Made by a program: the position numbers and the translations under genes. A stretch of 64,000 bases of DNA. Source: Dermatemys mawii. Its lineage: Eukaryota; Chordata; Testudines; Dermatemydidae. Below are positions 17,146 to 30,353 of this stretch, in pieces. A model generated the notes under the pieces. It saw only the letters and a program-made list of their open reading frames with translations, was not told the DNA's origin and searched no databases. The stretch spans positions 7,342,336-7,406,335 of the forward strand of contig ML677385.1 of the NCBI GenBank assembly GCA_007922305.1, given 5' to 3'. The first letter of the stretch is position 1, and every line of letters begins with the position of its first letter.

Positions 17146-18483
17146 ATAGATGTGTTTTATAAATGTGTTGGCAATGAGTCAAATTCAAATTTGGTTAAGT
17201 GGGTGTAATTCAACTGATTCTGATTGAGTTACAGTTCCTCAGTAGGGTTGATTTGGCCTAACATGCCCAAATCTCTTAACTCTGATTCCTCAAGACCCTG
17301 GAATAAAAGGTTTGACCCAGCTCTTTCTCCTTTCAAAGCAACAAGCTGAATTCCCTGCTGACAACTGAACTCAAGTCTTTTGGAGGGGACCTTTATTGGA
17401 TTTCTGTCTGCTTTGTGTGAGGCATTAAAAATACAATAGCACATTCCATAAAATGGAATTCATTTTCTAGTGTCATGGCCTAAAATTTCTCTTTCCTTTC
17501 TATCAAATGCCCGGATCACTAGATCACCTCACTACCACCCTCCCGTTCAGAGATTGCTGCATTCCATTGGCTCAGTGTATATTTTTTGCAATCTTGGGTC
17601 TCACAGAGCTATTCTGGCACAGGACCTACGCGAGGATAGTTGTATGCCACTTCTGCAATCCCCCCTATCCCTGGCACAGCTGGGGAGTCAGTTAGTTAAA
17701 TCCCAGGAATGAGTTAAAACAGCCTAGAGATGGCTCTAATTTGTGGTTACCTGCAGTGTGCACCACTCAGGCCCTTTCCCCTCAGCATGCCTCCTATCTC
17801 AGGGCATATACACGGATCATGTAGTACTTGTTACACCAACTCTATCCCACTTGGGATTCCCCTGCTCTAAGGGGATCCACAGCTAGCCACTTCAAATAAA
17901 CTTAAGGCTGCTTTGCACTTCTGGAATAGCACAAAGCAGCCTTCTTAGGGCTAAGGATCTGGTTCACCGTTTGTAGTTTGTGAAGAGTCATGGGAAAGAA
18001 GAGCTGTTGCAGAAAGATACTATAGTTTTCATGGAAATCAGAAATGCTTTCAGCAAACCTGATCTCCAAATATCTTACTCTATGTATATGCAATGACTTA
18101 AACATGAGAGCCCCACTGGGATTGTGTTGCATCAAGAAAGGAATATGTCACCATTAGTACAAACTCCAAATGAGTTATGAAACTATTGACACAGGATGCA
18201 AATGCATAACATGAAAGCACTTGTATGTTGCGGGGAGCTTAAAAAGATGTTCAGTTTTTTCAAAGTGAGCCCAACCATTCACAACCCCTCCAAAGGTGGC
18301 AATGAGAAGGAAGGAAAGACAGAACAGGGTGGGATCCTCTTCCAATGAAATGAAGAGGTTTCAAATCAACCATTTCTCTAGGCTAACTCTGAAAAACTGA
18401 GCTCATTGCACACTATAAATCCCTATTTTTAATCTCTCCAGGTACAGGTCTGGTAGTATCTCACTTCATCATTCTGCAGGAGC

Positions 18484-18607
18484 TAGGGTTGCCAGTTTTG
18501 GTTGGACGTATTCCTGGAGGTTTCATCCCATGACATAATCTTTAATTAAAGATTAATCTTTAATTCCTGGAGACTCTAGAGCAATCCTGGAGGGCTGGGA
18601 ACCCTCG
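18484..18607 (+). mobile_element. 124-bp hAT-like MITE
   Basis: Starts tagggttgccagttttggtt and ends ggctgggaaccctcg, with gcaggagc / tcaggagc (7 of 8) as target duplication. The interior has ttaattaaagattaatcttt and ggacgtattcctgga. It is the same family as 33946-34068, in opposite orientation. Confidence 0.78.
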
Positions 18608-19600
18608 TCAGGAGCCTGTGAACAATGGCCATTGTTTACTCTCTTCCCACCGTCACCCACAGACAAGCCCGCTATCCCTCAACTATCAATAAAAATCTTT
18701 TCTATCCCAAGGATAAATTGTGCCTCTATCCTCTTCCCGACTCCTCAGAACTTAGGGAATGTCCACTGCTCCACTTCAACAAAACTGATTCAAGACTGAG
18801 CATTTTCCTTTCTGCTGTTTGGCACAATTTAAATAAATATAGTCATGAGCTACCCTTGGTGTCTTGGGAAAGATGTTTTATCTTCTGAATAGACTCGTTT
18901 GACAGTGGCCAGAAGTTAAGCATAGTGGATGGAAATCACACATCCTTCTGATAATGGGACTGTCATTACAAGTGACAGAGGATTTTCTTTTAAAGCCACA
19001 ATATCTCCTCATATCAGTACCAGCTATTCTAGGTTTGCTCATTTTGACAGAGCATCTAGATGGGTTTTGGGTTTCCTACTCTCATTTTTTCCATGGTGAA
19101 ATTTCTCACTGTTCACATACAGCGTCTGCCAAATAGATCACACTTACAATTAATGACAGTTAAGAGCCTGATATTGAGTGCCTCCTCCACGCCTTCTTTT
19201 GAGTTAAATTCAGGGTGGGGGCACTCAGCTCTTTGCACAAGGTGCTCAACACCTCTGGAAATCAGGTCCTAAGTCATTAGCGTACAGGGAGGACAGCTAC
19301 ACTATAAACAACAATAGATCTCTGCTTCAGTACCAATTGCAGAGAATAGCATTTTAGCTTTACGGATAGGGATACTAAAATGCAATAAACAGAAAAATCA
19401 CCACAAAGTCAAAGTTTCTACTAAACAGCAGTAAGAAAGGAGCTCTGGATATGATTCATAACAAAAAAATATCTACTGGAATGAAAATGAATGCTCAGTG
19501 TGCGTGCTGTGTCATTAGCCCACATCTACTTCAGCAAGAAACTGTTTGCTTAGAGAGAAAGAATGAGGGAATTCTAGAAGTTTTCCAATGGAGGCCTTAC

Positions 19601-19693
19601 TGTTGATATTCCACTTGCCAAATGTCCACGATGTTTTAGATAATGAGAGGCCACTATATCATCAGGATCTTCCTCTATCTCGTCCAGGTAATC
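19601..19693 (-). CDS. SYTL5: Slp-family gene small in-frame exon (31 codons)
   Basis: 93-bp exon, acceptor ...TTTGCGGTTAG, donor GTAAGG, phase 0 on both sides. It encodes DYLDEIEEDPDDIVAS followed by HYLKHRGHLASGIST: a strongly acidic first half, then a His/Lys-rich half. The frame is open and joins both neighbours without change. Because it is symmetric (31 whole codons) it could be an alternatively spliced cassette; that is inference. I see no domain in it. Confidence 0.82.
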
Positions 19694-22334
19694 CTAACCG
19701 CAAAGAAAGAAAGAGTCATTCAATTACTGTAAGCCTGACTCCTTCCTTCGGTTTTATTCCATATTTTTCTGTTTAAAGAAGATTGTGTCAACACATCTCC
19801 CAAACTCAAGTCTCAAGAGACTTTTGATTTACACTTTCAACAACTTTACACAGTTACAGACAGTACAGCAGGAACAAAGGGCACTTCTGGCTCACCTTTC
19901 AGCTGTTTGAAAACTGTAAAACCTCCAATCTTCTATATTCCCAGAGTAGGAAATGGATTTTTATCTTACATGGTGGGGCACTGCATTACGAAGTCGATTT
20001 CCAAGCACCTTGTATTCTCAGTAGTACACGTGAATTACCCTGTTCTGCTATTACTGCTAGGCATTTTGCCACATGTATTTAGGTTGGGAGACAAGGTAAG
20101 GACGGGGTAGGTGTTTTTCAATTGTAAGAAAATAAATATGTAAACTGGATGGCTTTGGAGACCAATAATCGGTTATGGAGGCTTCAACCTTTAGGTCATC
20201 AACTAAGTTCAGCCCAAATCAATAGTGACCAAAAGTTACTACCACCATTATCTACCGGTTCAGTGAGCTGAGTTTCTGATCTCAATCCAGTTCCTAATGG
20301 ACTTGTTTTAATAACAACAAATCCACACCACTGACTACACATTAAACAAAAATATTAAAAAAGCTGCTTTTTGACTGGTACTTTGAGTGCTCCAAGTCAT
20401 GGTTGGGGACGTTGAAAGAAACATATCCTACCACTGTCTGTGCTGAATGTAGCTGCTGAATAAAAAGAAAAGTGTGGTTTCCAGAAAAGTCAATCTGGAA
20501 ATTTTAAAGAAGATTAAATTCATAGTTCTCTTTTCTTCAGCATTATAAAATTTTAACAAAGAAATTATATTTTCATAGTGTGCGTGTGTGTGTGTGTAAT
20601 TTTCATTTTAGTAAATTACCTCATTCTTATACCTTAGGCACATGGGTAGAAAATATAATTTGGTAATTATAACCTAAAACTATTAACTGAACCTTGAAAG
20701 CAGATGATTAACAGGAATGCTAGCTTTTGATAAAAAATGAAATAAACTGCAAACAAACAGAAAGTTACCATCCTATTATGAGTGGTGTGGATCTTCCCAG
20801 GTTTTAACAAGCATTGTAGATGTAAGCAGAGTCTGAATGAGTTCTCCCCTGACAGATAGCTGGAAGGGGGAGAGACTTCAGTAGCAAACTGTTTACCTGA
20901 ACACATCTACTCCGCCTAAATATCCAGCAGATAGAGCTGTGTTGCTCAGTTTGGGCTAGAGTTGGGTTACAAATCACTTTAGCACTGAATGCAGAGGTAG
21001 TGAAAAGCTATCAATTTTGTTGTCTTTATTGTATGAATAAAGGGGAACAAAACTGTGCTTAACCTGTCACAAATGAGGGGACCACCCTCAGCTGAAAGGA
21101 CCTTGTTAAGCCAGGGGCTCAAATGCCAGACCCTTATGAAAGTAAGAGGAGTGGGGACAGGTATCTCAGTCAGGAGTTGTGAACTCTCCCTAAAGGTCTC
21201 TGGTCTGGTTTAACCTGTTCCTCCCCACTGTTCAAAGATAGAACTAGACAGGCTCCATTAGGAGCCTTTGGTATTTTAAGTGTTCAAAAAAACCTGACAA
21301 ATCACTTGTGGGGAAAGTGTTTCTGTCCAGCCTAAAAGCCAAAAATCACTTGAGTGTCCACCCAGCTCTCAGAGACTGACCTGCAGAGGTTATAGAAGGG
21401 AGGCAGGTGTCAGAAGGCAACTGGCTGGCAAAACAAGCAGCTGGCTGGAAGGTCAGCAGTGTGGAACGAGCGGATGGCTAGGCACCCAGCTGAGCCAAAA
21501 TGTTCAGATGGTGGAGCAAGCAAGATGCCTTCTTCCCTTAGTGAGCAGTGAATGCACGTAGATGCACCTCTGAACCCTGGGTTCTCACTGACCAAGAACA
21601 ATCACTGTTAGTGGGGTATGGTGAGGGAGCAGAGAGGAGCACAGAAAAGGAACTTTTGGTTGCAGAACTCAAGAACTTGAGGCAAAAGGCACTGCCTCAT
21701 GCACTCTGGAGTGGGTATCCTGCTCACAGTTTTAGGTTTATGAATCCTAACTGTGGCATTTTCCCTAATTAATGTCAGGTCACTTCTCTCCTTTCATTAA
21801 AAGTTACTTATCTAGACTCAGACCCTGTGCTTGTGTGTGAGGAAGTATTACCTCTCAGAGACACCCAGAGGTGGTATGTAATTTTCCCAGGTTACGGTGT
21901 GGGGGCTCAAACCCCTAGATATTGAACCCAGCCCTGGTTGATGCTGCCTCCACCTGGTGGAAGGGTTACATAAAGTTTAACGTTGCCATTAGCTTTAATG
22001 GGAGTTGACGACCCAAATCTCTTAGGCAGAAGTTTTGAAAATTGGGAGACAGCATCCAAATTCCCCTTAAGGCTTTGAGAATCCCACCCTACATGCTGAT
22101 CTACACTACTGCTGTTTTTCTCCCAAACCAAACACACTGTTATCTCCTCCAAGCTCAGGTGTCTCAGCTTCTTATACAGGCCAGGAGACTAGAGTGACAA
22201 GTGGGCATGTAGGGAAACGTTGTGGGTTAGAACTGTTAACATTTGTCAATGGATTCCCCGCTATTGCATGGGCAACTCAATTTCAGACAAAGGGCACATG
22301 TCTGACTGCAGCTGGTAGCAAGCCTACCAGATAG

Positions 22335-22570
22335 ACAAGCTCAAGCTAGCATGCTAAAAATAGCCATGCAGATGTGGTAGCACCGGCAGAGACTTGAATT
22401 AGCTACCCAAGCTCAGATCCATAGGATTGGGTGGGCCTGAGAGCCTGAGCCTGCCACCCATGCTGTTAAGGTCACACTGCTATTTTTAGCATGCTAGCTC
22501 AAACCAAGCTGGTGTGAATATGTCTACAAGGCTCACTGCCAATGATGGTGTAGACATACCCACAGAGGGC
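22335..22570. mobile_element. Palindromic MITE with 21-bp perfect inner inverted repeat
   Basis: A 21-base segment (agctagcatgctaaaaatag plus c) at 22344-22364 is found in exact reverse complement at 22479-22499. The gtctaca / tgtagac pairs around 22520-22560 resemble the ends of the other gtctacac-type MITEs in this window. Outer boundaries are uncertain. Confidence 0.6.
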
Positions 22571-24023
22571 CAAGTCCTTCACAGGTATAAACCAGGGTAG
22601 CTCCCTTGACTTTCCCTCTCCCCTCTGACTTTAATGGAGATACACTGATTTGTACCATCTGAAAATCTGTCATAGAAATAAGCAGACTCCTCCAAAGGAG
22701 GTAGTCTTATCTCTTGCCAGCACAGGGGTTATTTTGAAGGAGCAAATATAGACACACAGCCAGGACTACTTTCTCCCTCAAACTTATATATAATACATCT
22801 ATAGTTTAATAAAAAGATAATAGTTTTTGGATGCCCAGCAAATAAATGTGGTGTACGAAACTTGGATCAACATTTTCAAACTTGGATGCCTAAATATGGC
22901 TTTGGGTATCTAATTTCAGACAGCCATGCTTAAACATTTTGGCTATCTTGTCCTCCTTGCCAAAGGAACTATGAAAATCTAACCATTAAAATCTATAACT
23001 ATACAGACTGTGAGCACATTCTTGAAACACAGAGATTGTTTGGAAAGCTAACATTTCACCTCTGACCTCTCCTTTGCTGGCAGAGCCACAGTTCATTTTA
23101 CATGACAGCTGTGATGTTTCTCAAGGGTGCTATAGAAGCACAGCCACATAACTGATTACTGTTACTTATTAAAGTTAGAGTGGTAGGAGACTAAGTAATC
23201 TTCATTGTCCCTGTCAGGGTTACAAAAATAAACCTAATCCAATTCCTTCTACTAAAATGGCTTAGGAAGTGATGAGCAGTGCTTTGTATTACAATAAAGT
23301 TGCTGAATAGGTGTTTCTTAATAGACCTTTAAAAACTAATTTAGTTTGCTCTGATACAGTTTTGAAATTGCATGTTTTAATTCCCTGCTTTTCCATGTTC
23401 TGACAAGTATTTTTGTCAGTAACCCAAACACACAACTAGAGAGTTCTCTCAACTTTGAAGCAGACACCACAATTAACTTTTTCCCCCGGCGCTTCTTGAT
23501 AAGTGTATTTCACAGTATTCAGTTCTTAAAAATCTATTTGGAAATTGCAACCAAGAAGCATCATAGAACCAGAGAAAGAAAAGACTCCTCAGTTATCCAG
23601 TCCATCTCCCTGAAAAAAGAAGATAGCACCCTACCAAAATCACCACCAGCTGATTGGGAGCAAGGGAGGCAAGTGCCCTCCCTCACTCTTTAAACCCAGT
23701 TCTTCCAGGCAACCTGCTTCTCGCATCCACGCAGGACGTTTCTCACACCAACAGCAGTTCCAATTATCCAGGAACAGATACTTCAAAGCCCTGCTACCAC
23801 CACCAGCTGGCCAGGAGTAAGGGAGATATAACCTTTTTAGCGTCCAGGAGTTGATTCTTCATTTTGCACACTACCCCTTAGATGCCTCTCACCTCCCACA
23901 CCACTTTCAGGGAACCTAAAACAACATGAAGGCCACAACCTTCACCTCACAAGCACAACATTAGTGCACCCCTAGTCTCTTTGGGACAAGGGCTCCGGGG
24001 GTGAGTGTTTCTATCTGGGGCCT

Positions 24024-24692
24024 TGGTTACACTGGCACTTTATAGCGCTATAAAGCCCCCAGGAGCACTATAACCTCCTACCCGTCCACACTGGCAAGGC
24101 ACGTAGAGCACTATAACCGCAGAGTTATAGCGCTCCTGGTAATCCACCTCCGCCCTGGGAATAAGAGCTGTAGTGCTCCCGCTGTAGCGCTATGGCGAGA
24201 ATGTGGACACCCACTGCACTACAAGTGATCTCTTGAGATGCCTAGAGCCATTTAAGGCAATTGATGTCTCTTCCCTTTCTTTTGAACTCGGCTGGAGGAA
24301 TGCGGAAGTACCTCTTTAAAGTTTCTCTCTTAACTCGGCAGATAAGCAATTCAAATGTTTAAGGAGGGAGCCTGTGCGAAAACAAAGCCCTCTGTGAACG
24401 GACACGCGCTGACAGGCTCGCTCACAGGCTCTCAGAATGACGGAAAAACCACTGGCTCTCTCCCTCCGCATACACACAACACGTCCCCCCTCGTTTAAAA
24501 AGCACATTGCACCTAGCTGAATGCTGGGATACCTGGCCTAATGCGCTGCTCTTAATGCCGCATAAAGTGCCCCAAATGTGGCCATGCTATACCGCTGGCG
24601 CATCTCAGTGTGGACACGCAATAGCACTATACATATTGTTGTATAAGGGGACCGCTATAACCAAAAGCGCTATAATTCTGTAAGTGTAACCA
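24024..24692. mobile_element. 669-bp non-autonomous DNA transposon with related ends
   Basis: Left end tggttacactggcac..tatagcgct and right end agcgctataattctg..gtgtaacca are inverted copies. The interior repeats the motif agcgctat / atagcgct several times. No ORF of transposase kind. Superfamily unclear; no certain target duplication seen. Confidence 0.7.
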
Positions 24693-24774
24693 TGTCCTTA
24701 GGTATTCATATACCCCCTACCACCAGGATATTTGACCATCTCCCAATCTTAAATGAATTTATTCTCACACCAGG

Positions 24775-24925
24775 GCATCTCGAGCTGGCATCCCCATTGT
24801 ACAGCTGGGAGACTATGTGACTTATCCAGCCACACAGAAAGTCTGTGTTAGAACAAGAAATTGAATCTGAGTCTCTTCAGTCTCAAGCCAACATCCTAAC
24901 CACTGGACCATCCTTCCTCTGGTAG
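24775..24925 (+). repeat. MIR-type SINE 3' part
   Basis: cattgtacagctgggagact, gtgacttatccagccacaca, gaatctgagtctcttcagtc and ccactggaccatccttcct follow the MIR 3' half in order. Confidence 0.6.
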
Positions 24926-24984
24926 GTTAGGCCCAACTACCTCTTGATACCAGCATGGATGTCTGTGTGTAGCTACAGGTGACA

Positions 24985-25140
24985 GGACATGACTGCCTGG
25001 ATTATTATTTATAACACAGTAATGCTTGTGACGCCCAATCAGGATGGAGGTCCCATGGTACTAGCTGCTATACAAACACACAGAGACATGATCATTGCTC
25101 TGCAGAGCTCACAATTCAAGAAGACAAGTGACATACGAAG
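24985..25140 (+). repeat. MIR-type SINE 5' part
   Basis: ttataacacagtaatgcttg, gatggaggtcccatggtact, tgctatacaaacacacagag and gctcacaattcaagaagaca match the block order of the copies at 240-605 and 47325-47430. Confidence 0.6.
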
Positions 25141-26035
25141 GGTGCGGGGGGGGGAGGAATACAAGTCAAACACATACAATTTTTATATACAGATATACAG
25201 TTGAAAACTTTAAAAATGGTTATAAATACACAAAACAAGAGCCAAATAGCGCCATCTGTCCCTCACACATCATTAACTTTTTAGGCACTGAGGCCCAAGT
25301 GGACTTGAATATATTTTAAGGAGGAGGGGGAAATGGTTTACGGATCAGTGCGGGGAGGGCAGTGAAAACATGGAAGTAGGCATGGAGATGTTTGTGAGAA
25401 ACTGAAAAATACTAGGAGTTGTCTGGCATCATGAGGGAGCAGAAACAGGGAGGGTGACGTGTTGCACGACTGGAACAGATAAGCAGAGAGGTACAAAGTT
25501 GAAGGGCTTTGATACTGAGTATAACTCAATATAAAAATAAGAAATCCAATAAAGCAACAGTTAGTAAAGACCTGAAGTGTGTAATGTACTACACTACATG
25601 AATGGTATTCTAAGATGAGACTCCATCCACTTATAAACTAAAAAATTCCCAGATGAACAGCTATTGTATCTACCATAACTACCAAAAGCCTTAACTATAG
25701 CTATTACATGTACTCAATCCATACACATCATTCTTGGAAGGTAATGTTGCCCAAGGCTTCCACAAAATTCCACACAATTGAGGCACCTTCTTTACAAAGT
25801 GACTCCCAGACTCATTTGTCTCCATAAGCCCAAAAGTCTTCTACTCCAATTTTTAATATAATTGTAGTGTGCAGTGCTTTACATTTTGCAATGATTGCAG
25901 CATAAGCTAGATGCAGTCTTGAATTTACACAAGTCTGACTTCACTCTCGTGCAGAACTAGGAGTTTAAGGATTATGCTGACTTCAGAAGCTAGAGCGACA
26001 ATTTTTCCAGCCTGTGAGCTTTAGTGTCGTTTCTA

Positions 26036-26215
<180 letters not shown>

Positions 26216-26968
26216 TCATATTGTCACTTTTTAGTAGTTGTTGCCATAACATGGAGATTATTTTGATTTTATGTACAAAACAAAATATTTTCATCAAGGT
26301 ATTTGTGCCATGGCATCCGATTATGGTATCTGAGCACATTCAGCTGAATGAAGGAAAAAATAATTTTTACCGTACTATTCAGCTTTTTGGATACCTCCCT
26401 TCCCTCAGCACTATTATGTGCTATATGAGTCTGTCCCCTATGGGTCATACACTGTTCAGCCTTTGGCATTCTCAGGCAGGGCCATCTGCTTGGGTCATTA
26501 TGATATCAGGGACATAGGCAGCAGGAGCTCTGGATGAATCTACTTGTTCACAATGACTCCTGCAACCCTTCACCTCAGCAAACAAGAAAAAAAAAACCCA
26601 GAGTCCAAGTTTCAGTGTTGAGTGAATACTGATACTGTGACCCGGGGAGCTTCTCATACCAACAGGCTCATGGAGTATACCCATTATCATTGTTTTGCAC
26701 ATGATGGAATAAACTGGTACCCTGGCATTACCTTTTGCAGTAACTCACAACAGGCCTGACACAATCATTGCCCCAACACACTGTCATTGGATATTCATAT
26801 GTCTTGTAACATATCATTTGAAAACTAAGAACATGCTGGTCATTAATGACACTGGGAAATGTAGATAACACCACTGTATGTGAAATTATGGATAGTCTCT
26901 GATATTGTGTTTCAGAGTCTGTAAACAGACAAAGGAGGCAAAACAGGTGTTTTCCTAGACAAAAGAAT

Positions 26969-27464
26969 CAGTGTTTCCTCTAATTCTTTGGAGGTGATGT
27001 GTGACATCACCTTAATATTGGTGCACATAACAAAATGCACATGGTGGGGATGGAGCTGAGGGGTTCAGAGTGTGAGAGAGGGCTCAGGGCTGGGACAGAG
27101 GATTGTGGTGTGGGCTCTGGGATGGGGCCAGGGATGACAGGTTTGGGGTGCAGGATGGTGCTACGGGGCTACAGCTGGGAGAGAGGCCTCCCCCCAGCTC
27201 TCTCCCCCTGCAGCAGCCTCAGGGATGAGGGGGCAAGGTGCATCCCTTGCTGTGGGGGCTCCAGGGCTGGAGCTGCAGGATAGGTGCCCCTCCCCCAGGT
27301 CCAGCAGGTCCAGGCTGGGACACCCTGGCTGCATCAAGTCCAAGCACCCCAGCTATGGCAGGTTCGGGCCATGGGAGGGGTGCTCCAGCCGCGACAGGTT
27401 CCCTGAGCACCTGTGACGTGCTAAATAGGCTGCTGAACGGCCATGCAGCTTACAGGGAACTTAG
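26969..27464 (-). mobile_element. hAT-like GC-rich element, old copy
   Basis: Left end cagtgtttcctctaattc and right end cagggaacttag are degraded inverted copies of the 5486-5629 family ends. Near the left end, gtgatgtgtgacatcacc..ttggtgcacataacaaaat matches, reversed, a block near the right end of 29503-30011. The centre is a G-rich run without coding sense. Target duplication not preserved. Confidence 0.65.
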
Positions 27465-27839
27465 AACGGAATGTATATTTGCTTGATCACAGGCAGAGGA
27501 CCATGCAACTACATTTACATATAAGGTAAAACAAAGCCATCAAGCTAACAAGCAGGAGAGAAGACAGCTTAACCATTACAATGAATCTGCGGCCCAGGAA
27601 GTCTTCCTGGCTCTTGAGACAGAGACAATGAACATTGGTCAATATGAAGACAAGCAAAAAGCCATTTTGGTTATCCATCACTGGGGAGAACAAAACAGCC
27701 AGCGCTTTGTATCTGTGAATGACAGGTCCTCCTGCTAAACTAGCTGGCGAATGCTGACAACTTGGTGTGAGTAAACTATGTTAGGCAAAGCTAGATCCTG
27801 CTACAATTACATTTTAGACAGTAGAAAGCATTTTATTTT

Positions 27840-28400
27840 TGTTTCGTTTGTAACCCTTTCAGACCTCTTTCACTCTTGCTTGACATCACTTAAACTTCTG
27901 TTCTTTGTTAATAAAACTTAAGTTCACTACAAACCGTCTCAGTGCTGTGTATTAAGGTGGCACGTATAACTCCAGCTGAGCTAATAAGCTGTTGTGTGTA
28001 CTGGCTCTTTGGAGGCAGTAAACTTGGTGTTACCTCTGTGATTGTCCAGTCAGAGACTGGACACCACAGGGGAGATGGTTTTGGGAGCAGACTTGGGATT
28101 GGAAAGTTTGCTAGCACTATCTCACAAGGAGTAACCAGACTGGTGGAAGGCCATTTTGTTGTGTGTAAATTGTTGGTGTCAGGACTCTGAGCCAAAGCTG
28201 CACTGTACTGCACAGCACAGAGATAACCAAGATTACAGGACAGGTAATGACAGAACCCCTTACTGGTCTGGGTGAATCTCCAAAACATCACAGACACCAG
28301 GAGGCTGTGAAGGTGCCTATGTCTAGTACTGCTGGTTCCCATGTGGAGAGAAGGGAAATCACTCTGGGACATGGGAGGCCCTGACTTACAAGCTAATGGC
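27840..28400 (+). repeat. Probable dispersed repeat, possibly LTR-like
   Basis: ttaataaaacttaagttcac, cagtgctgtgtattaaggtg and following sequence resemble an interspersed repeat with a polyadenylation-like aataaa. I cannot assign a class. Confidence 0.3.
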
Positions 28401-29502
28401 AAATGGTATAAAATGCATTGGCTGCTTTGTGGAAGGATTCTCTTAGTTTTCTCCTAAAGAATACTCCCCGCTGCAGCTGCGCTGCTGTTCCCCGTACAAA
28501 GGGAGGAAGGAAGTCCCTTTACATGCTGGGCCGAGGGTGCTTGGAAGCTTTGACTTGATCCCTCCACCCTGGGATGTAGCTAGTTTTAGCTTGGGGAAGG
28601 ATTTCTCTAGTCCATCTTTGAGATTCTCCAATAGGAGAGGGAGCTGCTGGGCCCACCGCTGGTGCCTCTCATGTTCCTAGCCTACCTCTGATTTCTTTCA
28701 GCTTCTTATGTGCCTTGGTGAAATGAAGCCAGTTACCAACTTCCAAAGAGACTTTATTGCATCAGGTAGTGTGAGAGGGAGAATCCCTCCTTGCACAGAG
28801 AAAGCAGCAGTCAGAAATGCCTCTTTCTACAGATACAGTGTCTGTTCTAAGGTACTTTGCTGCTTTCAAGCAGAAAAAAATCTAAGGTGAAGATGACAGC
28901 GTCTTTGATTAGCTCTGTGGGATATGTTACCCAGTCTCTGGTACAGGCTAACCCCAGCTGAAACAGAGTGGCTGAACCCTGCTGCGATTCACAGACCGGC
29001 TCATAAATCTGAAAGGCTGAACAGAGCAGATTATGGGGATGGCTGAGTGACAGGAAGTGAGAGGACAAAGGGACTTCTGCCTATGGTTTCAAACGAGAAA
29101 GAGAACAATCTTCAACAGTTACTATAAAATGGCTCTGGGTGCACCTTACTATGTCAATATCATCTACTCACCACCCTCCAATGAAAGAATCACTTTATTT
29201 GTCCCTCTGCAAAAGGCAATGACAGGGTAGCAGTTTATTACATCCTGGGCAAAATGAAACTAATGACTATACTTCACAGACCTAATTCTCCACTGCCCTG
29301 CATGTTCTGAGGCCATTTGAAGTGTAAAATGCCATCAAATCTGAATGGCACAATTATACACAGGTGAACCTGACCTCACAAGGTCAGGTTTATGAACTGA
29401 TGGACTCTCTCAGGAAAGTACCACTGAGCACAGAATATTCCAGTAGCTGAGAACATATAATGTACCCAGTGCTAACACAGATGACATTCCATGGGGTTAG
29501 GA

Positions 29503-30011
29503 TCTAAATTCCCTCTAAGCTGTGCGCAGCTGCCTATTAAGTGCCAGACAGGCACTCAGGGCTGTGGAGGGGAGAGATGCCTCTCCCCAAGCCCCAGACC
29601 TGCCGTGGCACCCCTCCCCTGAGCCCGGACCTGCCCCACCCCAGAGCCCGGCACCCCTAGGCAGAGCCTGCACCCCCCAACACACACTTCAACCCCAGCC
29701 CCAAACCCCTCATTCCCGGCCCCACGCCCCCAATCAGAGCCCTCGCCCTTCCCCCACCCCCTGCACCCTAATCCTCTGCCCCAGCCCTAAGCCCCTCATC
29801 CCTGGCCTACCCCAGAACCTTCACTCCCCTGCACGCCAACACTCTGCTGCAGCCCTGAGACCTCTCCCACACTCCAAACCCTTCAGCCCCACTCCACATG
29901 AGTTTTGTTATGTGCATCAAAATGGAAGTGATATGTCACATATTACCCCTGTATTGGTGCATATAAAAAAATTAATTCCGTACATGGATGGGAAAACATT
30001 GAGGGTACACT
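29503..30011 (+). mobile_element. 509-bp hAT-like element with perfect 8-bp target duplication
   Basis: Flanked by ggttagga at 29495-29502 and 30012-30019 (identical). Ends tctaaattccctctaagctg and attgagggtacact correspond to the family ends of 5486-5629. The middle (29570-29900) is an extremely C-rich low-complexity run, which creates a spurious Pro-rich open frame. Confidence 0.85.
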
Positions 30012-30223
30012 GGTTAGGATCACAATTTTTCCCATATGAAATAAATGAAAGGTATTTTCTTCCCTATTACAAACCTGATATTTTCAAAATTAACAACAGT
30101 AAGTTCAATTGCATTTATATTTGACCATTTATTACACATTAGAGCAACAGGAAAAAAAGGGTTGGGGAGGCCATATGAATAATAATCTCACAGAAAGAAT
30201 TAGGACTACTAATGAACACTTAC

Positions 30224-30353
30224 CTGATGCTAGAGATACCCTAGAAACTGCTATTGAAGGTGTTCCAGATGCATTCCTGCGGTGTCTCTTCACTAAATCT
30301 TCAGGTACACTTTCACTTGCAGGCACAAAAATGCCATTTTTTGAACCAGGGTC
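30224..30353 (-). CDS. SYTL5: Slp-family gene exon: linker with basic RHRRN motif
   Basis: 130-bp exon, acceptor ...GTTCGGCAG, donor GTAAGT, phase 0 to phase 1. It encodes DPGSKNGIFVPASESVPED, then a basic patch LVKRHRRNASG and IAVSRVSLAS. The RHRRNAS segment fits a basophilic-kinase site (R-R-x-S), which is an observation of motif only. A hAT-like repeat ends 212 bp away at 30011 and lies inside the following intron. Confidence 0.87.

Larger units (their letters stand above)
14450..19600. other. Intron between the two small phase 0-0 exons
   Basis: Contains a Penelope-type terminal fragment with a hammerhead-like fold (17064-17145) and a 124-bp MITE (18484-18607). The rest is non-coding AT-rich sequence in which I see nothing specific. 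Confidence 0.5.

Noticed and set aside
29522..30124. 200-codon plus-strand open frame, Pro-rich
   Set aside because: Lies in the C-rich filler of a hAT element and runs across its end into unrelated sequence; composition explains the lack of stops.
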